A stretch of 64,000 bases of DNA, from NCBI RefSeq assembly GCF_039904985.1, contig NZ_CP157005.1, positions 4,111,501-4,175,500 on the forward strand, read 5' to 3'. Origin of the DNA: Methylomonas sp. AM2-LC. Its GTDB lineage: Bacteria > Pseudomonadota > Gammaproteobacteria > Methylococcales > Methylomonadaceae. The translations under genes were made by a program, and so were the position numbers. The notes below the pieces were generated by a model. It worked only from the letters and a program-made list of their open reading frames with translations, was not told the origin of the DNA and searched no databases. Positions 54,915 through 64,000 of this stretch are shown one piece after another. Each line of letters starts with the position of its first letter. Positions within the stretch are counted from its first letter, which is position 1.

Positions 54915-55113
54915 AAACTCCTGGCATTAACTGTGTGGACAACAGTAAGTAACGTATGAATAATCCACGCCTATTTATACAACTCTATACGCTAAGCGTC
55001 TATAGCGCTTTTAGCCAAGTTGCGATGGTTATCCACACTACATTTCAGTGTCAAAATATAATAGGCCATGAGTATATAATAAAGTCTATTGTTCTACTTA
55101 AAAACCCTTAATC

Positions 55114-56091
55114 ATGTATGCCATACAATCCATCACTTCAACAACTTCCAACGAGCTAGAATTAGCTTACTGCTCGCAGCCTGCACCTAACGATCAGCAA
55201 GTTTTGATCAAAGTTGCAGCAGCGGGCGTTAATCGACCGGACTTACTGCAACGTCAAGGAGTATACCCGCCACCAACAGGTGCATCTGATATTTTGGGGT
55301 TGGAAATAGCCGGTACTGTTGTTGAAATTGGACAGCAGGTTAGCACCTTAAAACCGGGTGATCTGATTTGTGCACTGGTGACAGGTGGTGGCTATGCTGA
55401 ATATTGTGTTGCGGAAGAAGCTTGTTGTTTACCTATACCAAAAAACTTCAGTTTCGTGCAAGCCGCAGCCCTACCCGAAACTTTTTTTACGGTATGGAGC
55501 AATGTTTTTGAAAGAGGTGACATACAGTCTGGCGAAAGCTTGCTAGTACATGGAGGTGGCAGCGGTATCGGCACCACTGCCATTCAACTGGCCAAAGCCT
55601 TCGGAAATCCAGTTTATGTGACAGCAGGAAGTGAAGAAAAATGCCATAAATGTCTGGCGCTTGGTGCCAATACCGCTATTAACTACAACGATACTGATTT
55701 TGTCACTACCATACACACATTGACTGCAGGGCGAGGCGTGGATATTATTTTGGATATGATAGGTGGTGGCTATTTACCCCGCAACCTGAAATGTTTGGCT
55801 GAAGAAGGGCGTTTATTGCAAATAGCCATTCAACAGGGAGCAAAATGTGAACTAAATCTTTGGTCTCTAATGCTTAAACGCCTGACCATCACGGGGTCTA
55901 CTTTAAGAACCAGAGATAATCTATTTAAAGGGTATATTGCCCAACAACTGCAAGAAAAAGTCTGGCCTTTCCTGAATAATGACCAGATTAAGCCTGTGAT
56001 AGACACCGTATTTCCTCTGCGGGATGCTGAACAAGCACACGCCTACATGGAAAAAAATCAACATTTTGGAAAAATTATTTTAGAGGTTTAA
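55114..56091 (+). CDS. NAD(P)H quinone oxidoreductase, PIG3-like (MDR family)
   Basis: A 325-residue zinc-free medium-chain reductase. The substrate domain has AAAGVNRPDLLQRQGVYPPP and GLEIAGTVVEIG; the nucleotide domain has HGGGSGIGTTAIQLAKAFG. The NR-P-D-L-QR-G-YPPP pattern points to the TP53I3/QOR subgroup. It reduces quinones using NADPH, possibly in stress response. The next gene begins two bases later. Confidence 0.92.
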   Translation: MYAIQSITSTTSNELELAYCSQPAPNDQQVLIKVAAAGVNRPDLLQRQGVYPPPTGASDILGLEIAGTVVEIGQQVSTLKPGDLICALVTGGGYAEYCVAEEACCLPIPKNFSFVQAAALPETFFTVWSNVFERGDIQSGESLLVHGGGSGIGTTAIQLAKAFGNPVYVTAGSEEKCHKCLALGANTAINYNDTDFVTTIHTLTAGRGVDIILDMIGGGYLPRNLKCLAEEGRLLQIAIQQGAKCELNLWSLMLKRLTITGSTLRTRDNLFKGYIAQQLQEKVWPFLNNDQIKPVIDTVFPLRDAEQAHAYMEKNQHFGKIILEV

Positions 56092-56092
56092 C

Positions 56093-56938
56093 ATGGCATA
56101 CCGCACACTGATTTCCCCTCTTACTTTGGCCGAGCATCTTGATGCGCCTGATTGGGTAATTTTCGATTGCAGGTTTTCTTTGGCCGATGTTACGGCAGGT
56201 CACAAAGCCTATCGTTTCGGACACTTGCCGGGCGCACGTTATGCCGATTTAAACCTGCATTTATCCTCACCCGTTAAAAGCTATACTGGCCGCCATCCTT
56301 TACCGGATTTTTCGGTTCTGACCCAACAATTAGGTTTATGGGGGGTTAAAAACCGCTCACAGGTTATTGTGTATGATGATGCCAATGGCGCATTTGCGGG
56401 GCGTATGTGGTGGCTATTACGCAGCTTGGGGCATGATGAGGTAGCGGTTTTAGATGGTGGCATCACGCAATGGCAAAAACTGGGGCTGCCCCTGACAACG
56501 AGACTACCCAAGCCTATCAGCACCTCTTTTAGAAGTTATCACGATAGCCGCTCATGGCTAACGACCACCGAAGTGGAAAATGGCCTCGCCAGCCAAAACA
56601 TTACCCTGATAGATGCCAGAACAATGGAACGCTTTAAAGGCTTGCAGGAACCTATCGACCCTGTTGCCGGACATGTTCCCAAAGCAATCAACCGCCCCTT
56701 CCAGCTTAATCTTGATAAAAATGGCCTGTTTTTACCGGCTGCACAATTACGTATACAGTTTGAGCAGTTAACCCACTCAAGATTACCCGAACAAGTGGTG
56801 CATATGTGCGGTTCTGGTGTTACTGCCTGCCATAATCTGTTAGCCATGGAACACGCTGGACTAAACGGCTCCAAACTTTATGCAGGTTCATGGAGTGAAT
56901 GGATAGTAGACCGCAACCGTGGAGTAAGTAGGGAATAG
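56093..56938 (+). CDS. sseA: Thiosulfate/3-mercaptopyruvate sulfurtransferase
   Basis: A 281-residue two-domain rhodanese. The inactive N-terminal rhodanese domain (about 1-140) contains GHLPGARYADL and the active domain ends with the loop MCGSGVTAC, whose first Cys (about residue 243) carries the persulfide. CGSGVT is the mercaptopyruvate/thiosulfate sulfurtransferase pattern. Two bases after the quinone reductase gene, probably co-transcribed. Confidence 0.93.
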   Translation: MAYRTLISPLTLAEHLDAPDWVIFDCRFSLADVTAGHKAYRFGHLPGARYADLNLHLSSPVKSYTGRHPLPDFSVLTQQLGLWGVKNRSQVIVYDDANGAFAGRMWWLLRSLGHDEVAVLDGGITQWQKLGLPLTTRLPKPISTSFRSYHDSRSWLTTTEVENGLASQNITLIDARTMERFKGLQEPIDPVAGHVPKAINRPFQLNLDKNGLFLPAAQLRIQFEQLTHSRLPEQVVHMCGSGVTACHNLLAMEHAGLNGSKLYAGSWSEWIVDRNRGVSRE

Positions 56939-56939
56939 C

Positions 56940-58226
56940 TTATCTGTTTAACTCTACATGCATCTGGGCTTTGTCGAGTTCTCCTTCCGAATGCGATACC
57001 ACAATGGTGGCTACCGTATTGCCAATGAGATTGGTTAAAGCCCTTGCTTCAGACATAAAGCGATCTACACCTAGAATTAACGATAACGAGGCAATCGGTA
57101 ATGTAGGAACAACCGCTAATGTTGCCGCCAGCGTAATAAAGCCAGCCCCAGTGACACCCGATGCGCCTTTACTAGTCAACATGGCTACCAAAAAAAGTGT
57201 CAGTTGATCACTTAATGACAGCTCAATATTTAATGCTTGAGCCAAAAATAATGCCACCAGCGTCAAATAGATATTGGTACCATCCAAGTTGAACGAGTAT
57301 CCAGTAGGCACCACCAGACCAACCACGGCGCGTGAACAACCCAAAGATTCTAATTTCTTCATTATTGGCACCAGCGCGGACTCTGAGGATGAAGTACCCA
57401 ACACCAGTAACAATTCTTCCTTAATATATTTCAATAGTTTAATAATATTAAAACCATTCAAGGCAGCAATGCTACCCAGGACCATAAAGATAAACAGTAT
57501 ACAGGTCAGATAAAAGCTACCCATCAAAATTAGTAGTGGTTTAAGTGCGATCACGCCATATTTACCGATAGTAAACGCCATGGCTGCACCCGCACCGAGT
57601 GGTGCAAGCTTCATAATGGCATTGATCATAACAAAGAATAGCTGTGCGCACGCCTCAATAAAGCTGTAAACGGATTTACCAGCACTACCCATTTTTTGCA
57701 GGGCAAAGCCAAATAAAATTGCTACCAACAATACTTGCAGTAAGTCACCAGAACTGGTGAAAGCATCTGTAAAGGTTTTGGGGATGATATGCAGCAAAAA
57801 ATCTACGACATTCTGCTCTGTTGCCTGTTTAACATACACAGAAACGGCCATCGGGTCTAATGTTGCTGGATCAACGTTAAAATCCTTGCCAGGACGAACA
57901 ACATTGGCAACCAGCACACCAGTAGCTAGTGCAAAAGTAGAAACAACTTCAAAATAGAGCAGCGCTTTTACCCCTACGCGCCCGGTTTTTTTCATATCAC
58001 CTGCCCCGGCAATACCTAGAACCACGGTGCAAAATACAATAGGTGCAATCAACATTTTGATTAAGTTGATAAAACCATCGCCGATGGGTTTAAGCATTAC
58101 AGCATGGCGAGCATCCAGATACCCCAACACACCACCAGCTAAAATTGCCAGTAATACCCAAATATAGAGGCGAGTACTGGAAGTGGTATAAGAAGATGCC
58201 AGTTGCGTACCGTTTTCAATGGTCAT
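56940..58226 (-). CDS. Dicarboxylate/amino acid:cation symporter (DAACS family)
   Basis: A 428-residue inner-membrane transporter with eight or so hydrophobic segments. Family hallmarks are [15 protein letters not shown] (serine-rich re-entrant loop), [15 protein letters not shown], the [12 protein letters not shown] loop and [17 protein letters not shown]. Relatives (DctA, GltP) import C4-dicarboxylates or glutamate with Na+ or H+. The exact substrate cannot be told from this. Its ATG overlaps the stop of the preceding unknown exported protein (ATGA). Confidence 0.93.
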   Translation of the reverse strand: MTIENGTQLASSYTTSSTRLYIWVLLAILAGGVLGYLDARHAVMLKPIGDGFINLIKMLIAPIVFCTVVLGIAGAGDMKKTGRVGVKALLYFEVVSTFALATGVLVANVVRPGKDFNVDPATLDPMAVSVYVKQATEQNVVDFLLHIIPKTFTDAFTSSGDLLQVLLVAILFGFALQKMGSAGKSVYSFIEACAQLFFVMINAIMKLAPLGAGAAMAFTIGKYGVIALKPLLILMGSFYLTCILFIFMVLGSIAALNGFNIIKLLKYIKEELLLVLGTSSSESALVPIMKKLESLGCSRAVVGLVVPTGYSFNLDGTNIYLTLVALFLAQALNIELSLSDQLTLFLVAMLTSKGASGVTGAGFITLAATLAVVPTLPIASLSLILGVDRFMSEARALTNLIGNTVATIVVSHSEGELDKAQMHVELNR

Positions 58227-59311
58227 GTTGAGGTTGCCAAATGCGCCAAATAGGCTCTAGCCAATTTACGCAAGCCATTTGCCGATACCTCCAATCCCAG
58301 AGGTGTAGTCACGGTTTCTAGCTCATACAACAAATCGGTAGCGGAAATCAATGTCAAATAGCGTAAACCTTCAGTACCCGTCAATTGTTTAGACGCATCG
58401 CGTAATAAGGGTGCCAGTTTATCCCAAGAATTATTCAGATACTCGCGAACCGGATCATGATCTGCGATATCAGGGGAAGTCAAGCCTTCAGTAAAGGCTG
58501 CACCTGCCTCTTGTAATACTTCTTTTAGGGTTTCAAGCTCACTTGCTGATTGCTGATTAAGTGGGGGCTTACGTAAGCTGTTTTCTAAATTTTGTTCCAG
58601 TTTACTCCAGACAGTTTGCCATTTTTGCAATTCTTCAGCATTGAACACTGCTTGTCCGGCAGAGTCTGATTTTTTAGGCTGAATGTAAGTAAAACCGATA
58701 GTAATCAACAAACCTTTATCATTCGCCTGAGCTTTATCAAAACGCAAACTGTTCAGTGTGTCATACAGTTTTTCGGCATCGTTTGCATCGACAAACGGTA
58801 ATAAGGTTTTAACGATATCACCACGTAACGCGTTCAAATCTATTTTTAGCGTGGCTAATTTTGGTTGCACCACTTTATTAATTAAATCTTGAATTTGCTT
58901 GCTATTCAGCTGTCCATTATTATCATGCGCACTGACCTGAGTGACCGGAAAACTGAGTATGGTATGCGTAGCATCCAGAGTAGGTTGCTGCAGGGTTTGT
59001 AATAAGCCTCGCCATTCAACCAGCGGCACACAATTACCCCCCATGGTAAGGCCTATACGGGCGTGTAAAGTGTTATCAATTTTAACTTGCCCATTTTCGC
59101 CATTCAGTTGCGGATTGGAGGCATCCAGAAAGCTGCAATCTTTACCCTCTTTCCAAAAACGAGCGCTTTCACCCTCTCCTGTATACAGCTGATGTATCAT
59201 CACATTACGGATTAACGTGTAATCCATGGGTACAGTCAGTTTTGTTTCTGTAGCCTGACTATTAAAAGCCAGCAAGTATGCGGCAAAAAAAATAAATCGT
59301 AACAATGACAT
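58223..59311 (-). CDS. Unknown exported protein coupled to a DAACS transporter
   Basis: A 362-residue protein with a Sec signal peptide (about 1-20, LLAFNSQA). I recognise no family. The mature part is soluble, with two Cys (KDCSFLD and GNCVPL) that could form a disulfide, and two long helical stretches in the second half (about 220-340). It is upstream of, and overlaps by four bases, the DAACS transporter gene, so it may be a periplasmic partner, although such symporters normally work alone. Function unknown. Confidence 0.75.
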   Translation of the reverse strand: MSLLRFIFFAAYLLAFNSQATETKLTVPMDYTLIRNVMIHQLYTGEGESARFWKEGKDCSFLDASNPQLNGENGQVKIDNTLHARIGLTMGGNCVPLVEWRGLLQTLQQPTLDATHTILSFPVTQVSAHDNNGQLNSKQIQDLINKVVQPKLATLKIDLNALRGDIVKTLLPFVDANDAEKLYDTLNSLRFDKAQANDKGLLITIGFTYIQPKKSDSAGQAVFNAEELQKWQTVWSKLEQNLENSLRKPPLNQQSASELETLKEVLQEAGAAFTEGLTSPDIADHDPVREYLNNSWDKLAPLLRDASKQLTGTEGLRYLTLISATDLLYELETVTTPLGLEVSANGLRKLARAYLAHLATST

Positions 59312-59333
59312 GAACTACTCCTGATTAGTGTTC

Positions 59334-60968
59334 TTATTCCAGTTCATCTCTGTTAATAACGCCACGGTACCCCGATGAAATTGGATAACGGCGATCACGT
59401 CCAAATGCCCTGGCAGTAATGCGAATGCCCGGTGGCGATTGACGACGTTTGTATTCGTTGCGATCAACCAGGGCAATAGCACGGTTAATGTCGGCTAACT
59501 GATAACCTTGTGCCAAAATTTCAGCTGCGGGCAAGTCCTGTTCGATATAGCGTTCCAGTATGGGATCTAGCACAGCATAAGCGGGTAAGGAGTCTTCATC
59601 TTTCTGATCGGGTGCCAGTTCAGCCGAAGGTGGCCTGCTGATTACCCGCTCAGGTATCACCGCTGATAAACTATTGCGGTAGACAGCCAATTGATATACC
59701 AATAATTTATAAACATCTTTTAAAGGTGCAAAACCGCCTGCCATATCCCCATATAGCGTGGCATACCCCACACTCATTTCGCTTTTATTACCCGTAGTCA
59801 ACAATAATTTTCCCTGTTTATTAGAAAGGGCCATTAGTAAAACCCCCCGACATCGGGCCTGAATATTTTCTTCAGTGGTATCTTTTTGTGCTCCAGCAAA
59901 AACCGGGGCCAACATATCCGTAAAAGCCTGAACTGCTGGCTCAATAGGGATAATTTGATAGTGCACCCCCAAAGCTTCAGCCTCCATACGTGCATCTTCA
60001 ATACTCATGGGCTGGGTATAGCGCGAGGGCATCAATACTGCTTCAACTTTATCCGCCCCCAGAGCATCAACTGCCAGCGCCAAAACCAAGGCCGAATCGA
60101 TGCCGCCAGACAGACCCAGAATAGCCCCCTGAAAACCGTTTTTATACACATAATCCTTAATTCCCAACACCAGAGCCTTATATTCACTAATCACTGACTG
60201 GTAGTGTGGGGCTATGGATTGGCAACTGACTGGTTTTGCATCATTAAATTCAACTAACGCAAGCTGTTCAACAAATTCTGCCGCACGAAACACCACCTTA
60301 CCTTGATTATCGGCAACGAAAGATGAGCCATCAAAAATCAATTCATCCTGTCCACCGACTTGATTAACATAAACTAATGGAATACTGGAAGTGATTAGCT
60401 GTTGCGCGATAACATCTTCACGTTGATAGCTTTTACCAGCATGAAACGGAGAGGCATTCAAAGATAGAATAATTTGTGCACCTGCTTGGCGATTTTTTTC
60501 AATAATGCCGTTTTGCCAGATGTCTTCACAAATCGTCAAAGCCAGACAGGTATTTTTTAAGTAGAACAATACTGTTTCGTCGCCTGCCGTAAAATAACGT
60601 TGTTCATCAAACACGCCATAATTTGGCAGGGCATTTTTAGAATATTCAGCAATAACATCGCCATTCCGACAAACAATCGCCACATTATAAAGGCACTGGT
60701 TTTGTTGTTTCGGATAACCTAATACCACATCAATGCCTTGTACCTGAGCAATAATTTCTTGCACAGCTTCAGCCGCCTGCCGAATAAAATCGGTTCGAAA
60801 CAATAAATCTTCCGGTGGATAACCGGTTACACATAATTCAGAGAATACTATAATATCGGCTTGTTGCGACTTAGCCTCGTTTACCGCCGCAATAATTTTG
60901 GCGGTATTTAGTTTTATATCTGCAACAGTGAAATTAAGCTGGGCAAGGGCAATTTTTAAAGACATCAT
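59334..60968 (-). CDS. nadE: Glutamine-dependent NAD+ synthetase
   Basis: A 544-residue two-domain enzyme. The N-terminal nitrilase/glutaminase domain (about 1-260) has the Glu-Lys-Cys triad in FSELCVTGYPPED, SKNALPNYGVFDE and LTICEDIW; the C-terminal synthetase domain has GLSGGIDSALVLALAVDALG and TGNKSEMSVGY. It amidates nicotinic-acid adenine dinucleotide using glutamine. ATG at 60968 or the next codon at 60965 could start. Five bases separate it from sucD. Confidence 0.97.
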   Translation of the reverse strand: MMSLKIALAQLNFTVADIKLNTAKIIAAVNEAKSQQADIIVFSELCVTGYPPEDLLFRTDFIRQAAEAVQEIIAQVQGIDVVLGYPKQQNQCLYNVAIVCRNGDVIAEYSKNALPNYGVFDEQRYFTAGDETVLFYLKNTCLALTICEDIWQNGIIEKNRQAGAQIILSLNASPFHAGKSYQREDVIAQQLITSSIPLVYVNQVGGQDELIFDGSSFVADNQGKVVFRAAEFVEQLALVEFNDAKPVSCQSIAPHYQSVISEYKALVLGIKDYVYKNGFQGAILGLSGGIDSALVLALAVDALGADKVEAVLMPSRYTQPMSIEDARMEAEALGVHYQIIPIEPAVQAFTDMLAPVFAGAQKDTTEENIQARCRGVLLMALSNKQGKLLLTTGNKSEMSVGYATLYGDMAGGFAPLKDVYKLLVYQLAVYRNSLSAVIPERVISRPPSAELAPDQKDEDSLPAYAVLDPILERYIEQDLPAAEILAQGYQLADINRAIALVDRNEYKRRQSPPGIRITARAFGRDRRYPISSGYRGVINRDELE

Positions 60969-60973
60969 TTATT

Positions 60974-61840
60974 TTAGAAACAATCCCGCATAGCAAAACC
61001 AATATCAGATGGCGAATTGACCATAACCACACCAGCGGCTTTCATGGCCGCCACTTTACCTGCAGCAGTGCCACACCCGCCAGTGACTATCGCCCCAGCG
61101 TGTCCCATACGTTTGCCAGGAGGTGCAGTTAAACCAGCAATATATCCCACTACCGGTTTAGTGACATGCGTTTTAATGTATTCAGCAGTTTTTTCTTCAT
61201 CATTCCCACCAATTTCGCCCACCATGACAATGCCTTGGGTTTGTTCATCCGCTTGAAAACGGCTAATGACATCAATAAAATTCATGCCACGAATAGGGTC
61301 TCCACCGATACCGACGCAGGTACTTTGCCCTAAACCCTGCTGACTGGTTTGATGCACTGCTTCATAAGTTAATGTTCCAGAACGCGAAACAATACCTATT
61401 TTACCGGGCTTGTGAATATGACCCGGCATGATACCAATTTTACATTCGCCGGGTGTAATCACGCCTGGACAGTTTGGCCCAACCAACAAAGATTTGCTAC
61501 CCTGCATAGCGGCTTTCACCCGCATCATTTCCAATACAGGAATCCCTTCAGTAATGCAAACAATCAGCTCAATACCCGCGTCTAAAGCTTCTAAAATAGC
61601 ATCAGCAGCAAAAAAGGGTGGTACATAGATCATAGTGGCGGTTGCTGCAGTAGCAGCTACCGCTTGCTGTACTGTATCAAACACGGGCAAATCCAGATGC
61701 AGACTGCCTCCGCGCCCGGGCGTCACACCACCCACCAGCTTTGTACCATAGATCAAGGCTTGCTGAGAATGGAAAGTACCCTGCTTACCGGTAAATCCTT
61801 GACAAATAACACGGGTATTTTTATCAATCAGAATACTCAT
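60974..61840 (-). CDS. sucD: Succinyl-CoA synthetase, alpha subunit
   Basis: A 288-residue alpha subunit. CoA-binding [31 protein letters not shown] and the phosphohistidine in [19 protein letters not shown] are present. The [14 protein letters not shown] block fits SucD rather than the serine-cycle malate-CoA ligase MtkB, which has NCAGTISPG at this place. It overlaps sucC by four bases. TCA-cycle enzyme making succinate and ATP or GTP. Confidence 0.96.
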   Translation of the reverse strand: MSILIDKNTRVICQGFTGKQGTFHSQQALIYGTKLVGGVTPGRGGSLHLDLPVFDTVQQAVAATAATATMIYVPPFFAADAILEALDAGIELIVCITEGIPVLEMMRVKAAMQGSKSLLVGPNCPGVITPGECKIGIMPGHIHKPGKIGIVSRSGTLTYEAVHQTSQQGLGQSTCVGIGGDPIRGMNFIDVISRFQADEQTQGIVMVGEIGGNDEEKTAEYIKTHVTKPVVGYIAGLTAPPGKRMGHAGAIVTGGCGTAAGKVAAMKAAGVVMVNSPSDIGFAMRDCF

Positions 61841-63006
61841 TTTCCAGCCTCCACTAACGCAACTACTTGCTCAGCAGCACTATTCAAATCGTTTGCTGCA
61901 ATTAATCCTAACCCAGAGTTATTGAGCATTTCTCGGCCAATTTCAGCATTGGTGCCTTCAAGCCTGACTACAACAGGAATGCGCAAATGCATTTCTTCAA
62001 CAGCTGCTAAAATTCCGGCAGCAATGACATCACATTGCACTATGCCGCCAAATATATTGACTAGAACGGCTTTAACAACACCATCCGCCAAAATTAATTT
62101 AAACGCCTCCTTAACCTTTTCTTTATTGGTACCCCCACCCACATCAAGAAAATTGGCAGGTTGTCCGCCTTTAAGTTTCACCATATCCATTGTAGCCATG
62201 GCTAGTCCAGCCCCATTAACCATACAGCCTATATTTCCACCTAAAGTGACATAGTTCAGGTCAAACAATTTTGCTTCGGCCTCCTTGGCATCTTCCTGCT
62301 CAATATCGCGCAGTGCCGCGATATCAGCGTGTGCAGCAACTGCGTTATCATCAAAATTGATTTTTGCATCTAAAGCCAATAAGCGGCCTTGTTCCGTTTC
62401 TATTAAAGGATTAATCTCAATCTGGCTGGCGTCTTTTGCCAAAAATAGTTGGTAAATCCCTAACAAAATTTTGTGTAATTGTGCTTGCTGCTCTTTTGCC
62501 AAGCCTAATGCAGCCGCCACCTGCCGTACCTGATAAGCTTGAAATCCTGCCGCAGGGTGTATGGGTACCCTTACAATTTTTTCTGGTGATTGTGCTGCCA
62601 CGGCTTCTATATCCATACCACCTGCAGCTGAAGCTATAAAAAGCAAACCCTCGGTTTCCCTATCCAACACTAAACTCAGATAAAATTCTTGTTTAATTGC
62701 CGAAACTTCTTCAACAAGTACGGTATTTACCGGCAAGCCACTACTGTCTGTTTGATGAGTAACTAAACGCTTTCCCAACATATCAGTCGTAAATTCTTGT
62801 ACTTCAGCCAAATCATGAGCTACTTTAACGCCACCCGCCTTTCCCCTTGCACCTGCATGAATCTGCGCTTTAACTACCCACGCCGAACCTGTTAGACTTT
62901 CAGCAATTTTTCGGGCCTGTTGCGCTGTTTCCGCAACTGCACCCTCAGGTACTGGCACGAAAAAATCCCGAAATAATTGTTTAGCCTGATATTCATGAAT
63001 ATTCAT
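61837..63006 (-). CDS. sucC: Succinyl-CoA synthetase, beta subunit
   Basis: A 389-residue ATP-grasp subunit. It starts [20 protein letters not shown] and has [15 protein letters not shown], the ATP-binding [23 protein letters not shown] and [13 protein letters not shown]. The length equals E. coli SucC. First gene of the minus-strand sucC-sucD-nadE group; its promoter is in the 99-base gap to the divergent sensor kinase. Confidence 0.96.
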   Translation of the reverse strand: MNIHEYQAKQLFRDFFVPVPEGAVAETAQQARKIAESLTGSAWVVKAQIHAGARGKAGGVKVAHDLAEVQEFTTDMLGKRLVTHQTDSSGLPVNTVLVEEVSAIKQEFYLSLVLDRETEGLLFIASAAGGMDIEAVAAQSPEKIVRVPIHPAAGFQAYQVRQVAAALGLAKEQQAQLHKILLGIYQLFLAKDASQIEINPLIETEQGRLLALDAKINFDDNAVAAHADIAALRDIEQEDAKEAEAKLFDLNYVTLGGNIGCMVNGAGLAMATMDMVKLKGGQPANFLDVGGGTNKEKVKEAFKLILADGVVKAVLVNIFGGIVQCDVIAAGILAAVEEMHLRIPVVVRLEGTNAEIGREMLNNSGLGLIAANDLNSAAEQVVALVEAGK

Positions 63007-63105
63007 TTACTGCTCCATTTTAATGGCATTTGAATCAGATTTAAAAGAGGGTGCTATGATGGATGCCCCTGTATTTTAGCTTTCTTCCAATAACACAGAA
63101 CGCTT

Positions 63106-64000
63106 ATGTCATCAGTTTCTACCGAAATTATTTACCCTTGTCCGCTTACTAAAGCATATGGCATTCCCAGCCGTCAAGCATGGCAACTATTAAAAGTTTT
63201 TTTAGTTTACCGTTCTATCGTCGCACTTTTGTTTGTATGCTTATATTTTCTGGATGTTGATCTAACCCAGGGGCATAGCGATAAGCAATTGTACCAGTTC
63301 ACCTGTATTTCTTATCTGGCTATATCGATACTAGCCGCATTTTTCATCCTGCGCAAAACACTCAGTTATCCTAGTTTGGCACAGATATTAATATTTACCG
63401 ACATACTCTTTATTCCGCTATTGATGCATGCCTGCGGTGGAATAAACAGCGGAATTGGTATTTTGTTAACGATTTCTCTTGCCGCCGGCGGCTTATTGAT
63501 CGGTGGTCGCTGTGCGATGCTATTAGCTGCACTTGCCAGTATGACTGTTTTAGCAGAACAAATTTACGCTATTACCACCCATAACTTCAACAGTAACTCC
63601 TTAACCTATTCAGGCATGTTAGGTGTTTCATTTTTTTCGGTTGTCATATTGTCGTATATGCTAGCCAAACGTTCTGAGCATTCCGATCAACAGGAAAAAC
63701 TTCATTCCATCACCATAGCCAGACTGGAAGAACTTAATCGATATATAATTCAGCATATGCAATCGGGAATTGTCATTATAGATGAGCAGCAAAATATTCG
63801 ATTAAGTAATCAATCCACTTTACGGCTGCTGAACTTGGTCTCGATGCCAACACGTCTTGCCATGATTGACCCAGGACTACACCAGGCATTTGAATTGTGG
63901 ATTGAAAATCCCTCGCAAAATTTTAGCTTTATCAATCTAACCAGCGGTAAAAAAATTCAAGTGCGCTTTGCTTTGCTTAATATGTATAACGAACATTTAC
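63106..64000 (+). CDS. pilS: PilS-like sensor histidine kinase, N-terminal part (cut by window edge)
   Basis: The ATG at 63106 opens a frame that runs to the end of the window (298 codons) with no stop. It codes for about six hydrophobic helices (about residues 28-50, 65-82, 92-108, 111-125, 129-148 and 162-185), a linker and the beginning of a PAS domain (about 200 onward, MQSGIVIIDEQQNIRLSN). This topology and the GG-NSGIG segment match PilS, the kinase of the PilS-PilR pair that controls type IV pilin through sigma-54. The kinase core would be to the right. PilR should follow; identification is provisional until then. Confidence 0.78.
   Translation, partial: MSSVSTEIIYPCPLTKAYGIPSRQAWQLLKVFLVYRSIVALLFVCLYFLDVDLTQGHSDKQLYQFTCISYLAISILAAFFILRKTLSYPSLAQILIFTDILFIPLLMHACGGINSGIGILLTISLAAGGLLIGGRCAMLLAALASMTVLAEQIYAITTHNFNSNSLTYSGMLGVSFFSVVILSYMLAKRSEHSDQQEKLHSITIARLEELNRYIIQHMQSGIVIIDEQQNIRLSNQSTLRLLNLVSMPTRLAMIDPGLHQAFELWIENPSQNFSFINLTSGKKIQVRFALLNMYNEHL

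Noticed and set aside
61664..62254. 196-codon plus-strand reading frame opposite sucC/sucD
   Set aside because: Low-complexity, Ser/Thr/Pro-rich translation without family features, fully antisense to two strongly conserved genes.
60974..63006. Possible malate-CoA ligase (mtkAB) of the serine cycle
   Set aside because: The alpha subunit has [15 protein letters not shown] as in SucD, not the NCAGTISPG type of MtkB, and both lengths equal SucC/SucD; no serine-cycle gene is near.
1..64000. tRNA, rRNA, CRISPR array, insertion sequence or prophage
   Set aside because: No cloverleaf-like segments, regularly spaced repeats, transposase motifs or phage genes were recognised by eye; a dedicated tRNA/ncRNA search was not possible.

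Overview
The window looks like a chromosomal segment of a Gram-negative gammaproteobacterium with an AT-leaning genome. The gene orders acpP-fabF-pabC-mltG-tmk-holB-pilZ-tatD, mtnA/mtaD-ubiG-HAD phosphatase-yciK and the complete flgBCDEFGHIJKL block are typical of that class. Hemerythrins, a NifX-type protein and general protein resemblance make a methanotroph-like (Methylococcales) lineage plausible, but no methane-oxidation or nitrogenase gene is in view, so this is inference only. I saw no rRNA, tRNA, CRISPR array, insertion sequence or prophage.

Layout. 0.26-2.7 kb: an Anbu (ancestral proteasome-like) peptidase with an N-formylglutamate amidohydrolase-like enzyme and a transglutaminase-like protein. 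3.3-6.5 kb (minus): a compact, translationally coupled operon coding for an Fe-S/CCG oxidoreductase subunit, a 29-residue small ORF, a NifX-like cofactor-binding protein, an orphan 119-residue protein, a beta-class GST and a bacteriohemerythrin. 6.7-10.3 kb: a FemAB/GNAT-like protein, a DUF938 methyltransferase, a vapBC pair broken by a frameshift in each gene, and an SPFH membrane protein. 10.4-19.7 kb: a dense signalling island with two divergent histidine kinase/response regulator modules, a HDOD protein, a hemerythrin-fused kinase and c-di-GMP-type output domains, two of which have degenerate active sites.

19.9-26.2 kb: methylthioadenosine salvage (mtnA, mtaD) beside cysZ, ubiG, a MupP-like phosphatase, a YciK-like reductase and sufT. 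26.5-37.3 kb: the flagellar rod/hook/ring operon behind a good sigma-54 promoter; its flgE has a duplicated middle domain. 37.6-44.9 kb: a hot-dog-fold protein followed by the fatty-acid/tmk/holB/pilZ/tatD housekeeping block. 45.1-52.9 kb: trkA, secA, glgP, trmL. 53.0-63.0 kb: argC, a PrpA-like phosphatase, a quinone reductase, a sulfurtransferase, a DAACS transporter coupled to an unknown exported protein, nadE and sucCD. The right edge cuts through a pilS-like sensor kinase.

The parts with least settled biology are the 3.3-6.5 kb redox/cofactor operon (with its small ORF), the 10-20 kb hemerythrin/c-di-GMP signalling island, and the Anbu cluster.
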